Below are positions 26,339-35,340 of a DNA stretch of 64,000 nucleotides, one piece after another. The position numbers and the translations under genes are program-made. The stretch's first letter is position 1; every line of letters begins with the position of its first letter. The stretch covers positions 41,964-105,963 of IMG/VR virus record IMGVR_UViG_3300005253_000193. One strand, 5' to 3'. The notes under the pieces are model-generated. The model was not told where the DNA came from and made no database searches. It worked only from the letters and a program-made list of their open reading frames with translations. Origin of the DNA: a virus.

Positions 26339-27673
26339 TCATTTGCGTGACCGGCGACCCTTGAGTCCTTGAAGTTTCTTGTTGACCCGGCTTCTGCGGT
26401 TCTCGTCCGGATCCTCCTCGGGCTCCTCCTCATCCCGACGACTCCGACCTCGACGAGGTTTCTCAACATCGTCCTCGTCGTCATCCTTCAGACGACTGCG
26501 GCGACGAGGTTTCTCATCCTCGTCCTCATCCCTCCCACGGCGGCTGGAGCGCCGCCTGGGCTTTTCCTCAGGCTCGGGCTCCTCCTCTGGCTCGGGTTCA
26601 TCTTCCTGAAGACCAAGGTCCTCGATGATTTTCTCGCACAGCTTCTCCATGCCACGTCTGGTGTCAGGAAACTTGGAAAGGTCGAGGTCGATACCTTCCC
26701 TGTTCACGGTGTCCTCGAGGGCGTCATAGTCCATTTCCCCAATCTCTTTCGCCGTATAGGGATCGTCCTTGGGCTCAGGCTCAGGCTTGGGCCAGGGACC
26801 GGGCTCAGGCTCTTCCTCGGGCTCCTCATCCCGACGACTCCGTCCCCGGCGACGAGGTTTCTCATCCTCATCCTCAGCCTCGTCCCGGCGACCCCGACCA
26901 GGCTTTTCATCCTCGTCCTCTGATTCCTCCTCGGAAGACGAATCGCTGGTGCCCATGTGAACCGACGAAATGTGTTCGTAGTCAAAGTAGTTCAGACAGT
27001 CGGGGATGGGATGATCGACGACGAAGTCAACCCACTCGTCGAGCAGATCTTCGTCATCGCAAAGATCCGACGGCTCGCGGGCGATGTCGACCTGAGAGTA
27101 TTTTGTCTTGAGACCGGACCCCGCCTTGTGAAACTCAACGTCGTATCCTTCGTAGGGGTTGTCGATCTGGAGGATTTTGCCGGTTCTCTTGTGGGTCATG
27201 CGACCGGCGATTTCCTTGTTGATGGTCCAAGGCATGGCCCAAAGCAGGGGACCTTTATCTTCCGCCTTGCGGTCGATGACCCACATGACGCACTTCTTGG
27301 TTGGTGAGTACTTCTTGGCCAGTTTGCCCTCACCCTCCTCCTCGGCGCGGCGGCGATCTTCGGCGATGGGATCCTTCTCACCCAGCATCTTGTCCAGGGA
27401 CAGATATGCTTGCTTGTCAGCGCCGATGCCATAGTGGATGAAAATGTTGAAGCCAAAGTGATCGGCGTCGTCCCAGGTGGGAGGAAGGATGCGGATGTCA
27501 TTATCCCCCTCGTGGGGGACAAACGTGTCGACACCATCCACGAAGATGCTGTCAAAGACGCCGCCCTTTTGGGTAGCCTGCTTCCGAACCTCCTCCTTGG
27601 TACGAGGCCGGTACTTGAATTTGGGCCGGTCGCCGGAATCCCGGCTTCGGCCTCTACTCGGTTTTCTCGCCAT
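26339..27673 (-). CDS. gp32-like ssDNA-binding protein with highly charged C-terminal repeats
   Basis: The 444-residue product starts with a T4 gp32-like N-terminal half (VFDSIFVDGVDTFVPHEGDNDIRILPP, a WVIDRK segment and a YSQVDIAREPSDLC region). From about residue 240 it turns into alternating acidic and arginine-rich tracts (EDEDEKPRRR-type repeats), interrupted by one compact domain at about 308-362. Acidic SSB tails recruit replication proteins; the arginine-rich part is unusual and could add nucleic acid binding. It stands just upstream of the recombinase. Confidence 0.8.
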   Translation of the reverse strand: MARKPSRGRSRDSGDRPKFKYRPRTKEEVRKQATQKGGVFDSIFVDGVDTFVPHEGDNDIRILPPTWDDADHFGFNIFIHYGIGADKQAYLSLDKMLGEKDPIAEDRRRAEEEGEGKLAKKYSPTKKCVMWVIDRKAEDKGPLLWAMPWTINKEIAGRMTHKRTGKILQIDNPYEGYDVEFHKAGSGLKTKYSQVDIAREPSDLCDDEDLLDEWVDFVVDHPIPDCLNYFDYEHISSVHMGTSDSSSEEESEDEDEKPGRGRRDEAEDEDEKPRRRGRSRRDEEPEEEPEPGPWPKPEPEPKDDPYTAKEIGEMDYDALEDTVNREGIDLDLSKFPDTRRGMEKLCEKIIEDLGLQEDEPEPEEEPEPEEKPRRRSSRRGRDEDEDEKPRRRSRLKDDDEDDVEKPRRGRSRRDEEEPEEDPDENRRSRVNKKLQGLKGRRSRK

Positions 27674-27818
27674 TTTCGTGTCCTTTCCTGTACTGGTTTA
27701 GAAACTCCGTTTTAGCTTTGAAGTAGGCTGTGGAAACAGCCCTTGCCACAAGGTAAGCAACGGGAATGCAGATTACAATCAAGATAATTGCGGTCACCCA
27801 ATTTGTGATATTACTCAT
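27654..27818 (-). CDS. Single-helix membrane microprotein (54 aa)
   Basis: ATG 27818 overlaps the preceding gene (ATGA) and the stop overlaps the SSB start by 20 bp. Residues about 9-27 (TAIILIVICIPVAYLVARA) form a membrane helix followed by a charged tail. Function unknown. Confidence 0.6.
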   Translation of the reverse strand: MSNITNWVTAIILIVICIPVAYLVARAVSTAYFKAKTEFLNQYRKGHENGEKTE

Positions 27819-28318
27819 TTATTCCTCCTCCTTTTCAGAGGAGGTCTTTTCTTCCTTTCCTCAGTTGCTACACGTATGTTGCGTTGGGCTACTCGTTCTC
27901 CGGCTTCACCTCTTGATACAGACTCGGTTGCAAAGTAATTGGCCATAAATAGATTGACCATTTCCCGAAGCATGTAGGCCCTTTGGGAAAACGCATCCCT
28001 CAGAGCCCCCAACTCATCGGCTTTGCGTTTTGTTTCAAGGTAAGCCTGCATATCGGCCCCGTGATCTTTGTGAGCTTGTACTTCGGCGGCAACCAAGTCC
28101 ATAGTAGCTTTCGTGCCCTCTTTTTCCAACGCATTACGAACCTCGAAGTTAAGGCTTGCGTCCGTGACAGCCAAATCCTCCTTGGCTCCATCCCTTTCGG
28201 ATATAGCCAAAGCGTGAGCTTGCCCGACCCTAAAGAAAAGCTCAGGCTGTCTGATTAGTTCCGTGTCCAGGTCGTTCGGATTAATCTGGAGCATGTCTCC
28301 AAATTCCTTAATGTCCAT
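27815..28318 (-). CDS. Helical protein next to clamp loader and SSB; possible recombination mediator
   Basis: A 167-residue mostly helical protein (ELIRQPELFFRVGQAHALAI, then RAYMLREMVNLFMANYF) with a basic C-terminus. ATG 28318 has GGAG upstream. Position between clamp loader and SSB genes, size and helical make-up recall UvsY-type mediators that load recombinase on SSB-coated DNA. No sequence motif proves it. Confidence 0.45.
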   Translation of the reverse strand: MDIKEFGDMLQINPNDLDTELIRQPELFFRVGQAHALAISERDGAKEDLAVTDASLNFEVRNALEKEGTKATMDLVAAEVQAHKDHGADMQAYLETKRKADELGALRDAFSQRAYMLREMVNLFMANYFATESVSRGEAGERVAQRNIRVATEERKKRPPLKRRRNK

Positions 28319-28331
28319 TTTTATCGCTCCT

Positions 28332-29273
28332 TCAATCGTAGATTGCCCGGCCGATGGCAATCATGATGGGCGCTAACTTCTCGGACGAATTACAAGGCAG
28401 GCTAAAACAATCCAAGATCTCGAGGACCCTCCCCGCCGCATCATCATTGTCCGTCCTCAAAAGAACGGGTTGGAAGTAATTGATAACTGTCAGACGTATA
28501 CTTTCCGGGTCCATATCCTTCAAACCCTTCAAATGTTTGCACGCCCCTTCCCAATTTAGATTTTTACCCTTGAGAAGCCATCGGCAAAGTTCCAGTACAT
28601 CCTCCGACCCGGTAGCCGTGCGAAGTATTTGAGCAGCTTCCTTCTTGTTCTTGCAGCCGGAGCATTTTTCCAAATAGACCAAAGCCCTTCTTGGACTGCC
28701 AAAAGATTCCTTGCTGATGAGGTCGATTACATCATTCCCAATGTCCATTCCCTCTCCATCACACACGTCCTCCAAGAGAAGGACAATGTCCTTTCTGCTG
28801 ACGGGGTCAAGCACATAGGCGAAGGATCTCGTTTTTATTGTTTCCGGGACTTTGGCAACCACGGTGGTGCAAAGAATGAAATAGACATGGGAGGGAGGCT
28901 CCTCCAATGCCTTCAACAGTGATTGCCACGCTTGTTTTGACAAGGCGTGAACCTCATCAATAATAATGGCTCTGTTGGGATGTTTCCCCATTGCCCTGTA
29001 TTTAAGAAGATCAGTGACACTCCTCATAGCGTCAATGCCGGTGTAGGTTGCCGCATCAATTTCGATTAAATTTTGTGAGTCGCATCCGATGGTATTGGCA
29101 ATGATCCTGGCAATGGTTGTTTTGCCCACACCGCTTGGGCCTGTTAAAAGAAAAACATGACCTTTGTCATCAGCCAACACCTTCTTTATTGATTGGATAG
29201 CCGTCCACTGCCCCAAGACATCATCAAAGTTGTCTGGCCGATATTTGACGTGCAGGTCGTCGTTCGTTCGCAT
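28332..29273 (-). CDS. Clamp loader AAA+ ATPase subunit
   Basis: The 313-residue protein has VKYRPDNFDDVLGQ, Walker A GPSGVGKTT, Walker B IIDEVHALSK, EEPPSHVYFILCTT and a sensor/arginine-finger region TIKTRSFAY. This is the standard DnaX/RFC-like clamp loader layout. It loads the clamp encoded at 32256. No second loader subunit is recognised in the window, so it may work as a homo-oligomer or with a host subunit. Confidence 0.92.
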   Translation of the reverse strand: MRTNDDLHVKYRPDNFDDVLGQWTAIQSIKKVLADDKGHVFLLTGPSGVGKTTIARIIANTIGCDSQNLIEIDAATYTGIDAMRSVTDLLKYRAMGKHPNRAIIIDEVHALSKQAWQSLLKALEEPPSHVYFILCTTVVAKVPETIKTRSFAYVLDPVSRKDIVLLLEDVCDGEGMDIGNDVIDLISKESFGSPRRALVYLEKCSGCKNKKEAAQILRTATGSEDVLELCRWLLKGKNLNWEGACKHLKGLKDMDPESIRLTVINYFQPVLLRTDNDDAAGRVLEILDCFSLPCNSSEKLAPIMIAIGRAIYD

Positions 29274-29274
29274 T

Positions 29275-29499
29275 TCAATCTCCCGTCTCTTTGGGTTTAA
29301 TTCCTTGGCCTGTAGATTCCCTAATAGAAAAGCCTTCGAATAAGATGTGCCGTGTGTAAATAGGTAGTTGGATAGTGACTTTGCGTTTGTATGCTTCTGC
29401 CATCACATCAGTTGGGGTAGCAAACGGTTCGCTAATCTGCTGTCCTTCTTTGAACAAGGCGTACATCAGAAGATATCTCTCATGGTAGTGGTCCTCCAT
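29275..29499 (-). CDS. Hypothetical protein (74 aa)
   Basis: The frame starts at ATG 29499 (MEDHYHERYLLMYALFKE) and overlaps the previous gene by 20 bp. The longer upstream frame is a shadow of that gene. It ends one base before the clamp-loader start. No family recognised. Confidence 0.55.
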   Translation of the reverse strand: MEDHYHERYLLMYALFKEGQQISEPFATPTDVMAEAYKRKVTIQLPIYTRHILFEGFSIRESTGQGIKPKETGD

Positions 29500-29719
29500 A
29501 GTCGCAGATGAATCTGACACCCCTGGGCATCCGATCGCAAACTTCCTTGGCCTCGTCGAAGGTGTAGGGACCCGAGACCTGAGGCCTGCCATCCTGGATG
29601 TTTTCCGCTACCATGAATCTTTCGTGCCCTTTCAACTCGGCACGTTCTATTTCATGGGCTTGTGCGTCCAAGGCTTTTGCCTGTTCCCTCAATTCTGCGG
29701 GTGTGGGTACATCAACCAT
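29480..29719 (-). CDS. Hypothetical protein (79 aa)
   Basis: ATG 29719 has AAGGAG upstream. The product begins VDVPTPAELREQAKALDAQA and continues with a compact alpha/beta part (PYTFDEAKEVCDRMPRGVRF). No family recognised. It lies between polymerase and clamp-loader genes. Confidence 0.6.
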   Translation of the reverse strand: MVDVPTPAELREQAKALDAQAHEIERAELKGHERFMVAENIQDGRPQVSGPYTFDEAKEVCDRMPRGVRFICDYGGPLP

Positions 29720-29730
29720 GGCTTCACTCC

Positions 29731-32259
29731 TTAATTTGATTTGAAGGTGCCAACCTTTTTCATGGCGAACCAGTTGTGTCCGACCTCAACTTCAATTGAG
29801 ATGGGAACATTTATGAAGTCAAAAGGCACGTCCAACATTTGATCAATTATATCCTCTAAGTCATCATCCAAGGAATCTACGGGAATATTAAAGGTTAAGT
29901 CATCATGGACATTCATGATAGCCTGCAACTGAGGCATGTTTTCCTCCTCAGCAAATTCTGATAATCTATCCATTGCATTGATAACGATGTCGGAAGCCGT
30001 GCCTTGAATTGGATGATTGAGAAGTTGATTGACCGACATGGGAGCACGGCGGCGTCTATTTGTTAGGGTCTCGGTATATCCATGTTCATTATAGAAATCC
30101 AATAGATCATTCTGCCATTGTTTCACTTCGGGGAAGGTATCCCAGAATTCTTTGAGCAGCCCATTACGTCCGCAGAATATACTTTCAGGTACACCAAGAT
30201 ATTCAGCTATCGACTCACCGGCTGCCCCAAAGAAGGCTGGGAATACAAACTTGTTTTTGACCTTTTGTCGGAGTTCTTTCATGACGTCATTATCACTAAT
30301 AAATTTCTTTCCTCCAACAATCTTGGGATATTTATTGGCGATACGTTTTGCCCAATCTGCGTGAATGTCATAATCCTCCCAAAGGGCTTTACATAGGAAT
30401 TTATCTTCGGAGGCCATGCCAAAGACCTTGGCTTCAATCTGTCCATAATCGGCACTTACCAAGACACAATTATCGGCCGCTACAATTTCTTCTCTGACCC
30501 ACTTATTTTTGTGCTTGACAAAATTCTGCTGATTGAATGCCTCACTGGAAGTACGACCGGTTGCCGTGAACATTGTGTTTAATTGGCTATGTGCCAGACC
30601 ATCCGGATAGACATCGGAGCCTACCCCCTGTTCAAAATTATCAACATATGTGGATTTCAGTTTGGTCAACTCTCTATGCAAGAGAACAAATTTTGCTAAT
30701 GGGTGTTTTATTTTAGATAGAATTGACTCGCCGACGGAACTCTTGCCAGTTTTCTCATCGATGACCTCCCCACATTTCAACATATTTTTGAAGACGTAGA
30801 GTACTTGTTGATTTGATCCTGGATTAAATTTCTTTTGCTTTCTTTGTTCATATTCCTTAACAGCTTCAAGCTCAGCTATTTTCTCTTCAAGGGGCTCAAT
30901 CCTTTTCCGAAGTTTATCCTGAAAACGCTTAACGGTCTTTTGGTCGATGTTAATTCCTTTTTGCTGGGTGAGAACGATCGTGGATGCCCTTCGTATCTGT
31001 ACATCATATACCTTTCTCAATCCCTCCGCTTCCACTAAATCCATTTGCACCAAAGACAGATGGTGGGTGTACTTTGTGTCCAAGGCATTGTATCTTAGAA
31101 CGTCAGGCAACGGCGCATTGTCAAGATTCTTTCTATCGAGATTCGATAGTGCTTTGAGATTAAATCCAAAATGCTGTAGACATAGAAAGTCAAGGCTTGA
31201 GGAGTTTTTTCTTTCATCAAGCACATAAGCCTGTGCCATTGTGTCTCCCCAAGGAGAATTTCGAAGACACTCATTCCCATAGAAAAAGGAAATCCACTCC
31301 ATCTCAAATGGAAGATTGTGTGCAAACTTGATACACTTGGAATCCCTGAGGAACTTTCCAAAAATAGCCTCAAGTTTTTTGAGTTCTTTCCCCGGCCACT
31401 TATTTCTTTTGTGCCGGAGAGCGAAGGCTATAACCTCATCTTTTGTTCCTACGGATGCTGTGATTATTTTTGCCCCTTTGGAATAGGGTCTCAAACAATT
31501 TGTTTCGAGATCAACTCCAACACTTTCTTCTTTCCTCATTTTATTGAGGAAGGTAGATATTATTTCGAGATCAAAACTTCCTGACCCATCAAAAATTCTA
31601 ATGTTCTCATAGTGTTTGTTTATGATGACTGGATCGGGGAGTGTTTTTAACTCATCAAAGGCGCGTTCCATGTCCTTTATGAAGACTTTGCCAAGGTCAG
31701 AATTTTCAGGTCTTCTCCGAGAGCCCCTTATAATAAAGGCGGGATGAAGCATGGGATAGTACCAACAAACATGCTCCCCTATTTTGACGGGAGTTCTACG
31801 GCCTCTCCAGGTGAGTATTTTTGATTCATTCAGAGTCCATCTTAGAGGTATACCACCTAACCCAAAAACTGCCAGGGGTTTTGTTTCCTCAATATCCTTG
31901 ATTATAGAAGGGCGGCAACTCTCTAATTCATTCCATTCCGGGTTGCGGTTTTTAGGTGGACGACATCGAACACAGTTACTTAGCCTGACCTGGTCCCTAT
32001 ACTTCCTGGGTATACGCGCACGTAGGAATTGACCGGAGTCCCCAACGAAGGGTTTGTCCTGATCGTCCTCGACTCGGCCAGGAGCCTCGCCCAGCATGTA
32101 TACAAGGGGTTTATTTGCCCCCGTGGGGGGCATTTCAGGCGATCCTATGCGTTCTTTGCCGAGTGAGCACCCCCTACACCCTAATTTGTGGAGAGTGCCC
32201 GTGGACACCTTGTGTTTGGGTGCCGTGACAGTCGTGACTCCCTTGAAGTAAAAGCTCAT
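29731..32259 (-). CDS. Uracil-DNA glycosylase-family A DNA polymerase fusion
   Basis: The 842-residue protein joins three units. Residues about 20-205 match family 4-type uracil-DNA glycosylase: CRGC, GEAPGRVEDDQDKPFVG, CVRCRPP with a later Cys in ELESCRP (four Fe-S ligands) and MLHPAFI. Residues about 230-430 form a DnaQ-like 3'-5' exonuclease (VGVDLETN, FAHNLPFE, YNALDTKY). The remainder is a Pol I-type polymerase with motif A VSADYGQIEAKVFG, motif B RQKVKNKFVFPAFFG and motif C NVHDDLTF. It is the replicative polymerase. The start overlaps the clamp gene by 4 bp. Confidence 0.92.
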   Translation of the reverse strand: MSFYFKGVTTVTAPKHKVSTGTLHKLGCRGCSLGKERIGSPEMPPTGANKPLVYMLGEAPGRVEDDQDKPFVGDSGQFLRARIPRKYRDQVRLSNCVRCRPPKNRNPEWNELESCRPSIIKDIEETKPLAVFGLGGIPLRWTLNESKILTWRGRRTPVKIGEHVCWYYPMLHPAFIIRGSRRRPENSDLGKVFIKDMERAFDELKTLPDPVIINKHYENIRIFDGSGSFDLEIISTFLNKMRKEESVGVDLETNCLRPYSKGAKIITASVGTKDEVIAFALRHKRNKWPGKELKKLEAIFGKFLRDSKCIKFAHNLPFEMEWISFFYGNECLRNSPWGDTMAQAYVLDERKNSSSLDFLCLQHFGFNLKALSNLDRKNLDNAPLPDVLRYNALDTKYTHHLSLVQMDLVEAEGLRKVYDVQIRRASTIVLTQQKGINIDQKTVKRFQDKLRKRIEPLEEKIAELEAVKEYEQRKQKKFNPGSNQQVLYVFKNMLKCGEVIDEKTGKSSVGESILSKIKHPLAKFVLLHRELTKLKSTYVDNFEQGVGSDVYPDGLAHSQLNTMFTATGRTSSEAFNQQNFVKHKNKWVREEIVAADNCVLVSADYGQIEAKVFGMASEDKFLCKALWEDYDIHADWAKRIANKYPKIVGGKKFISDNDVMKELRQKVKNKFVFPAFFGAAGESIAEYLGVPESIFCGRNGLLKEFWDTFPEVKQWQNDLLDFYNEHGYTETLTNRRRRAPMSVNQLLNHPIQGTASDIVINAMDRLSEFAEEENMPQLQAIMNVHDDLTFNIPVDSLDDDLEDIIDQMLDVPFDFINVPISIEVEVGHNWFAMKKVGTFKSN

Positions 32260-33323
32260 TCGGTTGGCGTTGCGTCTGATCCGTTGGAAATCAGATGAAG
32301 GTATGCATCACTTTCACCAGAGAGTAGAATGGTGTCCTCAGTGACGTAGAACATGTCACATACTGCCAAAGCCTTTTCAAGCATAGTAGTATCGATTGAG
32401 GCTACCACATCAGGATGATCGGCTTTGAGAGGAATGACGGCGTGTGTGTCTCCCTTATGAGTTTCCGTGTCCATGTGGAGCTTGTTTTTGACGATCTCAA
32501 GTCTTACTTCCCAACCATATACCCCAGAAGTGAGAACCTGAGAAGCCTTGATGGCTTGTCCGATGCTGGTGGGTAAGGGTACAAGGTCACGGGGGTCGAC
32601 GTCACCCCACTGCTCGTCGATGACTTCCTCGAAGTTGACGGAGGAGTCGTCCTCCAACAATTTTGAGAAGAGGGTAACGCTGTCGATTATCGCTATAACG
32701 TGGTCCTCGCCAATGAACAGCTCACCATCTTTTTTGAGGGATTTCACCGTGCGTACCAGGGTTTTACAGAAATCGGGGGGCAAGATAACCGCCCGCTCCT
32801 TCTTGGATTGGATATCGAGTTCAAACCTGGAAACGGAGACTGTGTCCGAGGAATACAAAACACAATCCTTCTTGCCCAAGGAAAGGGTGATGCCAAGTAA
32901 TGATGGCCGTGTGCTGTCTATCCCCATTGTGCTGAGGCACAACTCAATTCCCTTGATGAGAGCATTGTCAATGTTGACCATCAAAGAGCTCTTGATGTCC
33001 GGGAGTTCAAAAATGAAATCCTCCGGAGGCAGGGTGGGGAGTTTGGAATTGCTGCGCCCATATTTCATATGAACCTCACCATCCTTCTGCTTGAACTCTA
33101 CTTCCTTGGCAGAGGAGGCTTCCAGAAGTCCGATGATCCGGGCTCCATCAATGGCGTCGTTCATGTCACACTCATGATCGACCAACACCGCCATCACGTC
33201 ATTATAGGAAGTGATGGTCACGCCATCGAAACAGAAGTGTGTGTAGACCGGAAGTATTGATCCCTTGGAAGCAAGTGCGGGCTTGGCAAGGTTCAATTTT
33301 TCCAAAAGCAGTTTTCGTTCCAT
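32256..33323 (-). CDS. DNA polymerase sliding clamp (DnaN-like)
   Basis: The 355-residue length and three similar beta-alpha repeats fit a bacterial-type beta clamp. Recognisable parts are LNLAKPALASKGSILPVYTHF near the N-terminus and a VSRFELDI strand in the middle. ATG 33323 has GGGAG upstream. Translation is coupled to the polymerase gene (ATGA). A clamp combined with a family A polymerase is less common than with family B or C. Confidence 0.85.
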   Translation of the reverse strand: MERKLLLEKLNLAKPALASKGSILPVYTHFCFDGVTITSYNDVMAVLVDHECDMNDAIDGARIIGLLEASSAKEVEFKQKDGEVHMKYGRSNSKLPTLPPEDFIFELPDIKSSLMVNIDNALIKGIELCLSTMGIDSTRPSLLGITLSLGKKDCVLYSSDTVSVSRFELDIQSKKERAVILPPDFCKTLVRTVKSLKKDGELFIGEDHVIAIIDSVTLFSKLLEDDSSVNFEEVIDEQWGDVDPRDLVPLPTSIGQAIKASQVLTSGVYGWEVRLEIVKNKLHMDTETHKGDTHAVIPLKADHPDVVASIDTTMLEKALAVCDMFYVTEDTILLSGESDAYLHLISNGSDATPTE

Positions 33324-33346
33324 GGTCGGACTCCCTATCGTCCTCA

Positions 33347-33547
33347 CTAAGATTTGAGGTCCATGTGCCAATCATCGCTGAACAGTCCAGTTTTGTTCAA
33401 GGACTGTACAATGAGTCTTGCCGTGGTCTCATTCTTTGTCTCACAGACGTAGCGGCCAGATCCTCTTGGCGTCGTCCCACTGTAGCGGGCAATGATGAAT
33501 CTGGTGCTAGACATCTCAATATAGGAAAACTCTTCTCTTGTCGACAT
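33347..33547 (-). CDS. Hypothetical protein (66 aa)
   Basis: ATG 33547 has GGGAG nine bases upstream. The product (STREEFSYIEMSSTRFIIAR, then RYVCETKNETTARLIVQSL) is a small alpha/beta protein. It sits between the methyltransferase and clamp genes. No family recognised. Confidence 0.6.
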   Translation of the reverse strand: MSTREEFSYIEMSSTRFIIARYSGTTPRGSGRYVCETKNETTARLIVQSLNKTGLFSDDWHMDLKS

Positions 33548-33552
33548 TACGG

Positions 33553-34401
33553 TCACTCCCTATTTCTAAAAACCAGCAAATGCTCATGACGCGGGACAAG
33601 TTTCATTCCTTTCCAGGAGTTGGCTGCTCTTACGGCGGCGGACCCCGCGCTTCTCGAAAGGATGATATCCTGCCAGAGAATAAATCCAGCAAGATGAAAA
33701 TTGATGACCGTATCCCCACGAAAGTCAACCAAGGCTTTCGATTTATCCCGGAAGTTACCAACATTGACACAGGTGAAGGCATCAGGCTTCAGCTTTTCTT
33801 TGATGGCCACTGCCGCCTGCCCCATAGCTTCATCGAAGTCCAGGTAGTCTTCCAGGTTGGAGATGTCGTCGTCCTGGTCGCTGTAGACTTCCAGGTTATG
33901 ATAGGGTGGACAAGCAAAACATAAATCAAAAAGCTCGGAGTCAAGACAGTCCAGTACAGTGCCGTCCCCAAGATGGTAATGAGCGTCCAAACCGAGCTCT
34001 TCAATAATCTTTTCGTTCTCAGTAATAGCTTCCTGCCGCACGTCAATTCCATGATATTCATACCCCATGATGGAAGCAACAACTCCACGAACCGGACCGC
34101 CAGCAAATGGGTCGAGGATCCTGTTTCCTTCTTTGCCACCGTACCTCAACAAAACCCATTCCACTAATGGTGCAGGATAGACAGAATATGTCCCTGAATA
34201 GGCAGTCTCCTCCTTACGCATAGCCCCGGCACGGGAACCGGATCGTCCATCCTCCCCGGTAAGTTCCTTCCAATGCTTGGTCCGCTGACTGATGAGTTCA
34301 TCAGCAGGCCAGATGGTCGTGCTTGTGTGAAAGTTGAGGGCGGGGCGAATATAGGTTTTCCGAAGATCACTGATGCTACCCCTGAGTTTGGACCTCTTCA
34401 T
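33553..34401 (-). CDS. DNA (N4/N6) methyltransferase
   Basis: The 282-residue protein has motif I ILDPFAGGPVRGVVASIMG with the following YHGIDV, and motif IV CPPYHNLEVYS, the variant with Cys before PPY found in many phage enzymes. It should methylate exocyclic amines of adenine or cytosine in phage DNA, probably to evade restriction. The target site cannot be told from sequence. Confidence 0.85.
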   Translation of the reverse strand: MKRSKLRGSISDLRKTYIRPALNFHTSTTIWPADELISQRTKHWKELTGEDGRSGSRAGAMRKEETAYSGTYSVYPAPLVEWVLLRYGGKEGNRILDPFAGGPVRGVVASIMGYEYHGIDVRQEAITENEKIIEELGLDAHYHLGDGTVLDCLDSELFDLCFACPPYHNLEVYSDQDDDISNLEDYLDFDEAMGQAAVAIKEKLKPDAFTCVNVGNFRDKSKALVDFRGDTVINFHLAGFILWQDIILSRSAGSAAVRAANSWKGMKLVPRHEHLLVFRNRE

Positions 34402-34684
34402 TTTTCCCCACCTTCTTGACTTTTATTTCGATGTCCCATCCTCGATTCCTGGCCTTGACTTTGATCTTGTCGGCCCAGCCAATAGCCTGACCGATGACCT
34501 GGATCTCTCTTGGGAAAGGTTCATCTCTGAGGCAATCGGCACACAGGAGCTCGAAAGCTCCATTCCCATCTACCTGAACAGGATGAACCCCTGTTTCGTT
34601 TATTTGTTGAGCTTCGGACGCCGTCTCTTCAGCTTCGGACGTTGAGCCTTTAGTTTCATATTCGGGATCGTCCGCGATCTGCAC
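34376..34684 (-). CDS. Hypothetical protein with CxxC (102 aa)
   Basis: The C-terminal half (GAFELLCADCLRDEPFPREI, then VIGQAIGWADKIKVKARNRGW) looks like a real folded domain. The N-terminal start at 34684 overlaps the previous gene by 85 bp, so the true start may be different, but no later ATG or GTG fits. It overlaps the methyltransferase gene by 26 bp. Confidence 0.5.
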   Translation of the reverse strand: MQIADDPEYETKGSTSEAEETASEAQQINETGVHPVQVDGNGAFELLCADCLRDEPFPREIQVIGQAIGWADKIKVKARNRGWDIEIKVKKVGKNEEVQTQG

Positions 34685-35265
34685 GATGCTTCTCCCTTGA
34701 GTAACAGTTCCCTTCCCATAAGACGAACATATATTGTCTTGTCCATCTCAGCAATTATATCTCCCCCTCCCCCATCTAAGTGCCGGACTATTTTAGAAGC
34801 CTCTTCCTCACCAAAGATGAGATCTAAACTTGGTCTGAAAATCTCATAGGCTGGCCTTCCTTCATTATCGTAGCAAGGAAGCCTTTTGTATCTGTTCCTT
34901 ATTACGAGAGTTCCCCTATTGGTTAACTTGAATGGGCTTGCAATACAGCCAAAGGGTTTATCAGGGGTATCATGAAGTATGCAAAGTCCTTTATCCTTGA
35001 AGGGACAACCTAGTTCTTCTGGTACGGGTTGCAATTCCCCGTTTATGACCCTGACCCCAAGCCTCTTAATTCTTTCCTCTTCAAAGGGAAGGATAGTGAC
35101 TTTCATGCCCCCTGGAAGTGTGGGGGCATCACAGCACTTTCCGGTACAGCCCTTCTTTTTGATGCAGTCTGGCCCGCAACTGATGAACAGAAGGCGGGCC
35201 ATTTTTGAAGATATTCTGACTGGGACTTTGTCACTAAAGATGTTTCCTTTTACCCTAATTGTCAT
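34600..35265 (-). CDS. Cysteine-rich YkgJ-like protein
   Basis: The 221-residue protein has ISCGPDCIKKKGCTGKCCDAP, then GCPFKDKGLCILHD and FGCIASPF, a cysteine pattern of the YkgJ family, which is predicted to bind zinc or an Fe-S cluster. The function is not known. The C-terminus is basic with a doubled motif (QRPKLKRRRPKL). GGGGAG precedes ATG 35265. Confidence 0.7.
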   Translation of the reverse strand: MTIRVKGNIFSDKVPVRISSKMARLLFISCGPDCIKKKGCTGKCCDAPTLPGGMKVTILPFEEERIKRLGVRVINGELQPVPEELGCPFKDKGLCILHDTPDKPFGCIASPFKLTNRGTLVIRNRYKRLPCYDNEGRPAYEIFRPSLDLIFGEEEASKIVRHLDGGGGDIIAEMDKTIYVRLMGRELLLKGEASCRSRTIPNMKLKAQRPKLKRRRPKLNK

Positions 35266-35287
35266 TTTGTTCTCCCCAGGAAAGATA

Positions 35288-35315
35288 AGGGCGGGACATA
35301 ATCAAGTCCCGCCCT
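35288..35315 (-). terminator. Terminator-type hairpin
   Basis: AGGGCGGGAC (35288-35297) pairs perfectly with GTCCCGCCCT (35306-35315). On the leftward transcript the stem is followed by TATCTTTCCT. It lies between the gene ending at 35341 and the gene starting at 35265. A smaller GCCGG/CCGGC hairpin at about 35325-35340 is next to it. Confidence 0.7.
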
Positions 35316-35340
35316 CATTCACTCGCCGGCTGTCTCCGGC

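Noticed and set aside
26369-26960. Rightward frames opposite the SSB tail (Leu/Val-rich and Ser/Arg-rich)
   Set aside because: They are complementary images of the charged repeats and have no start signals.
34600-34640. Doubled motif at the end of the YkgJ-like gene as a regulatory repeat
   Set aside because: It is only about 12 bp and gives a basic repeated peptide; no sign of regulation.
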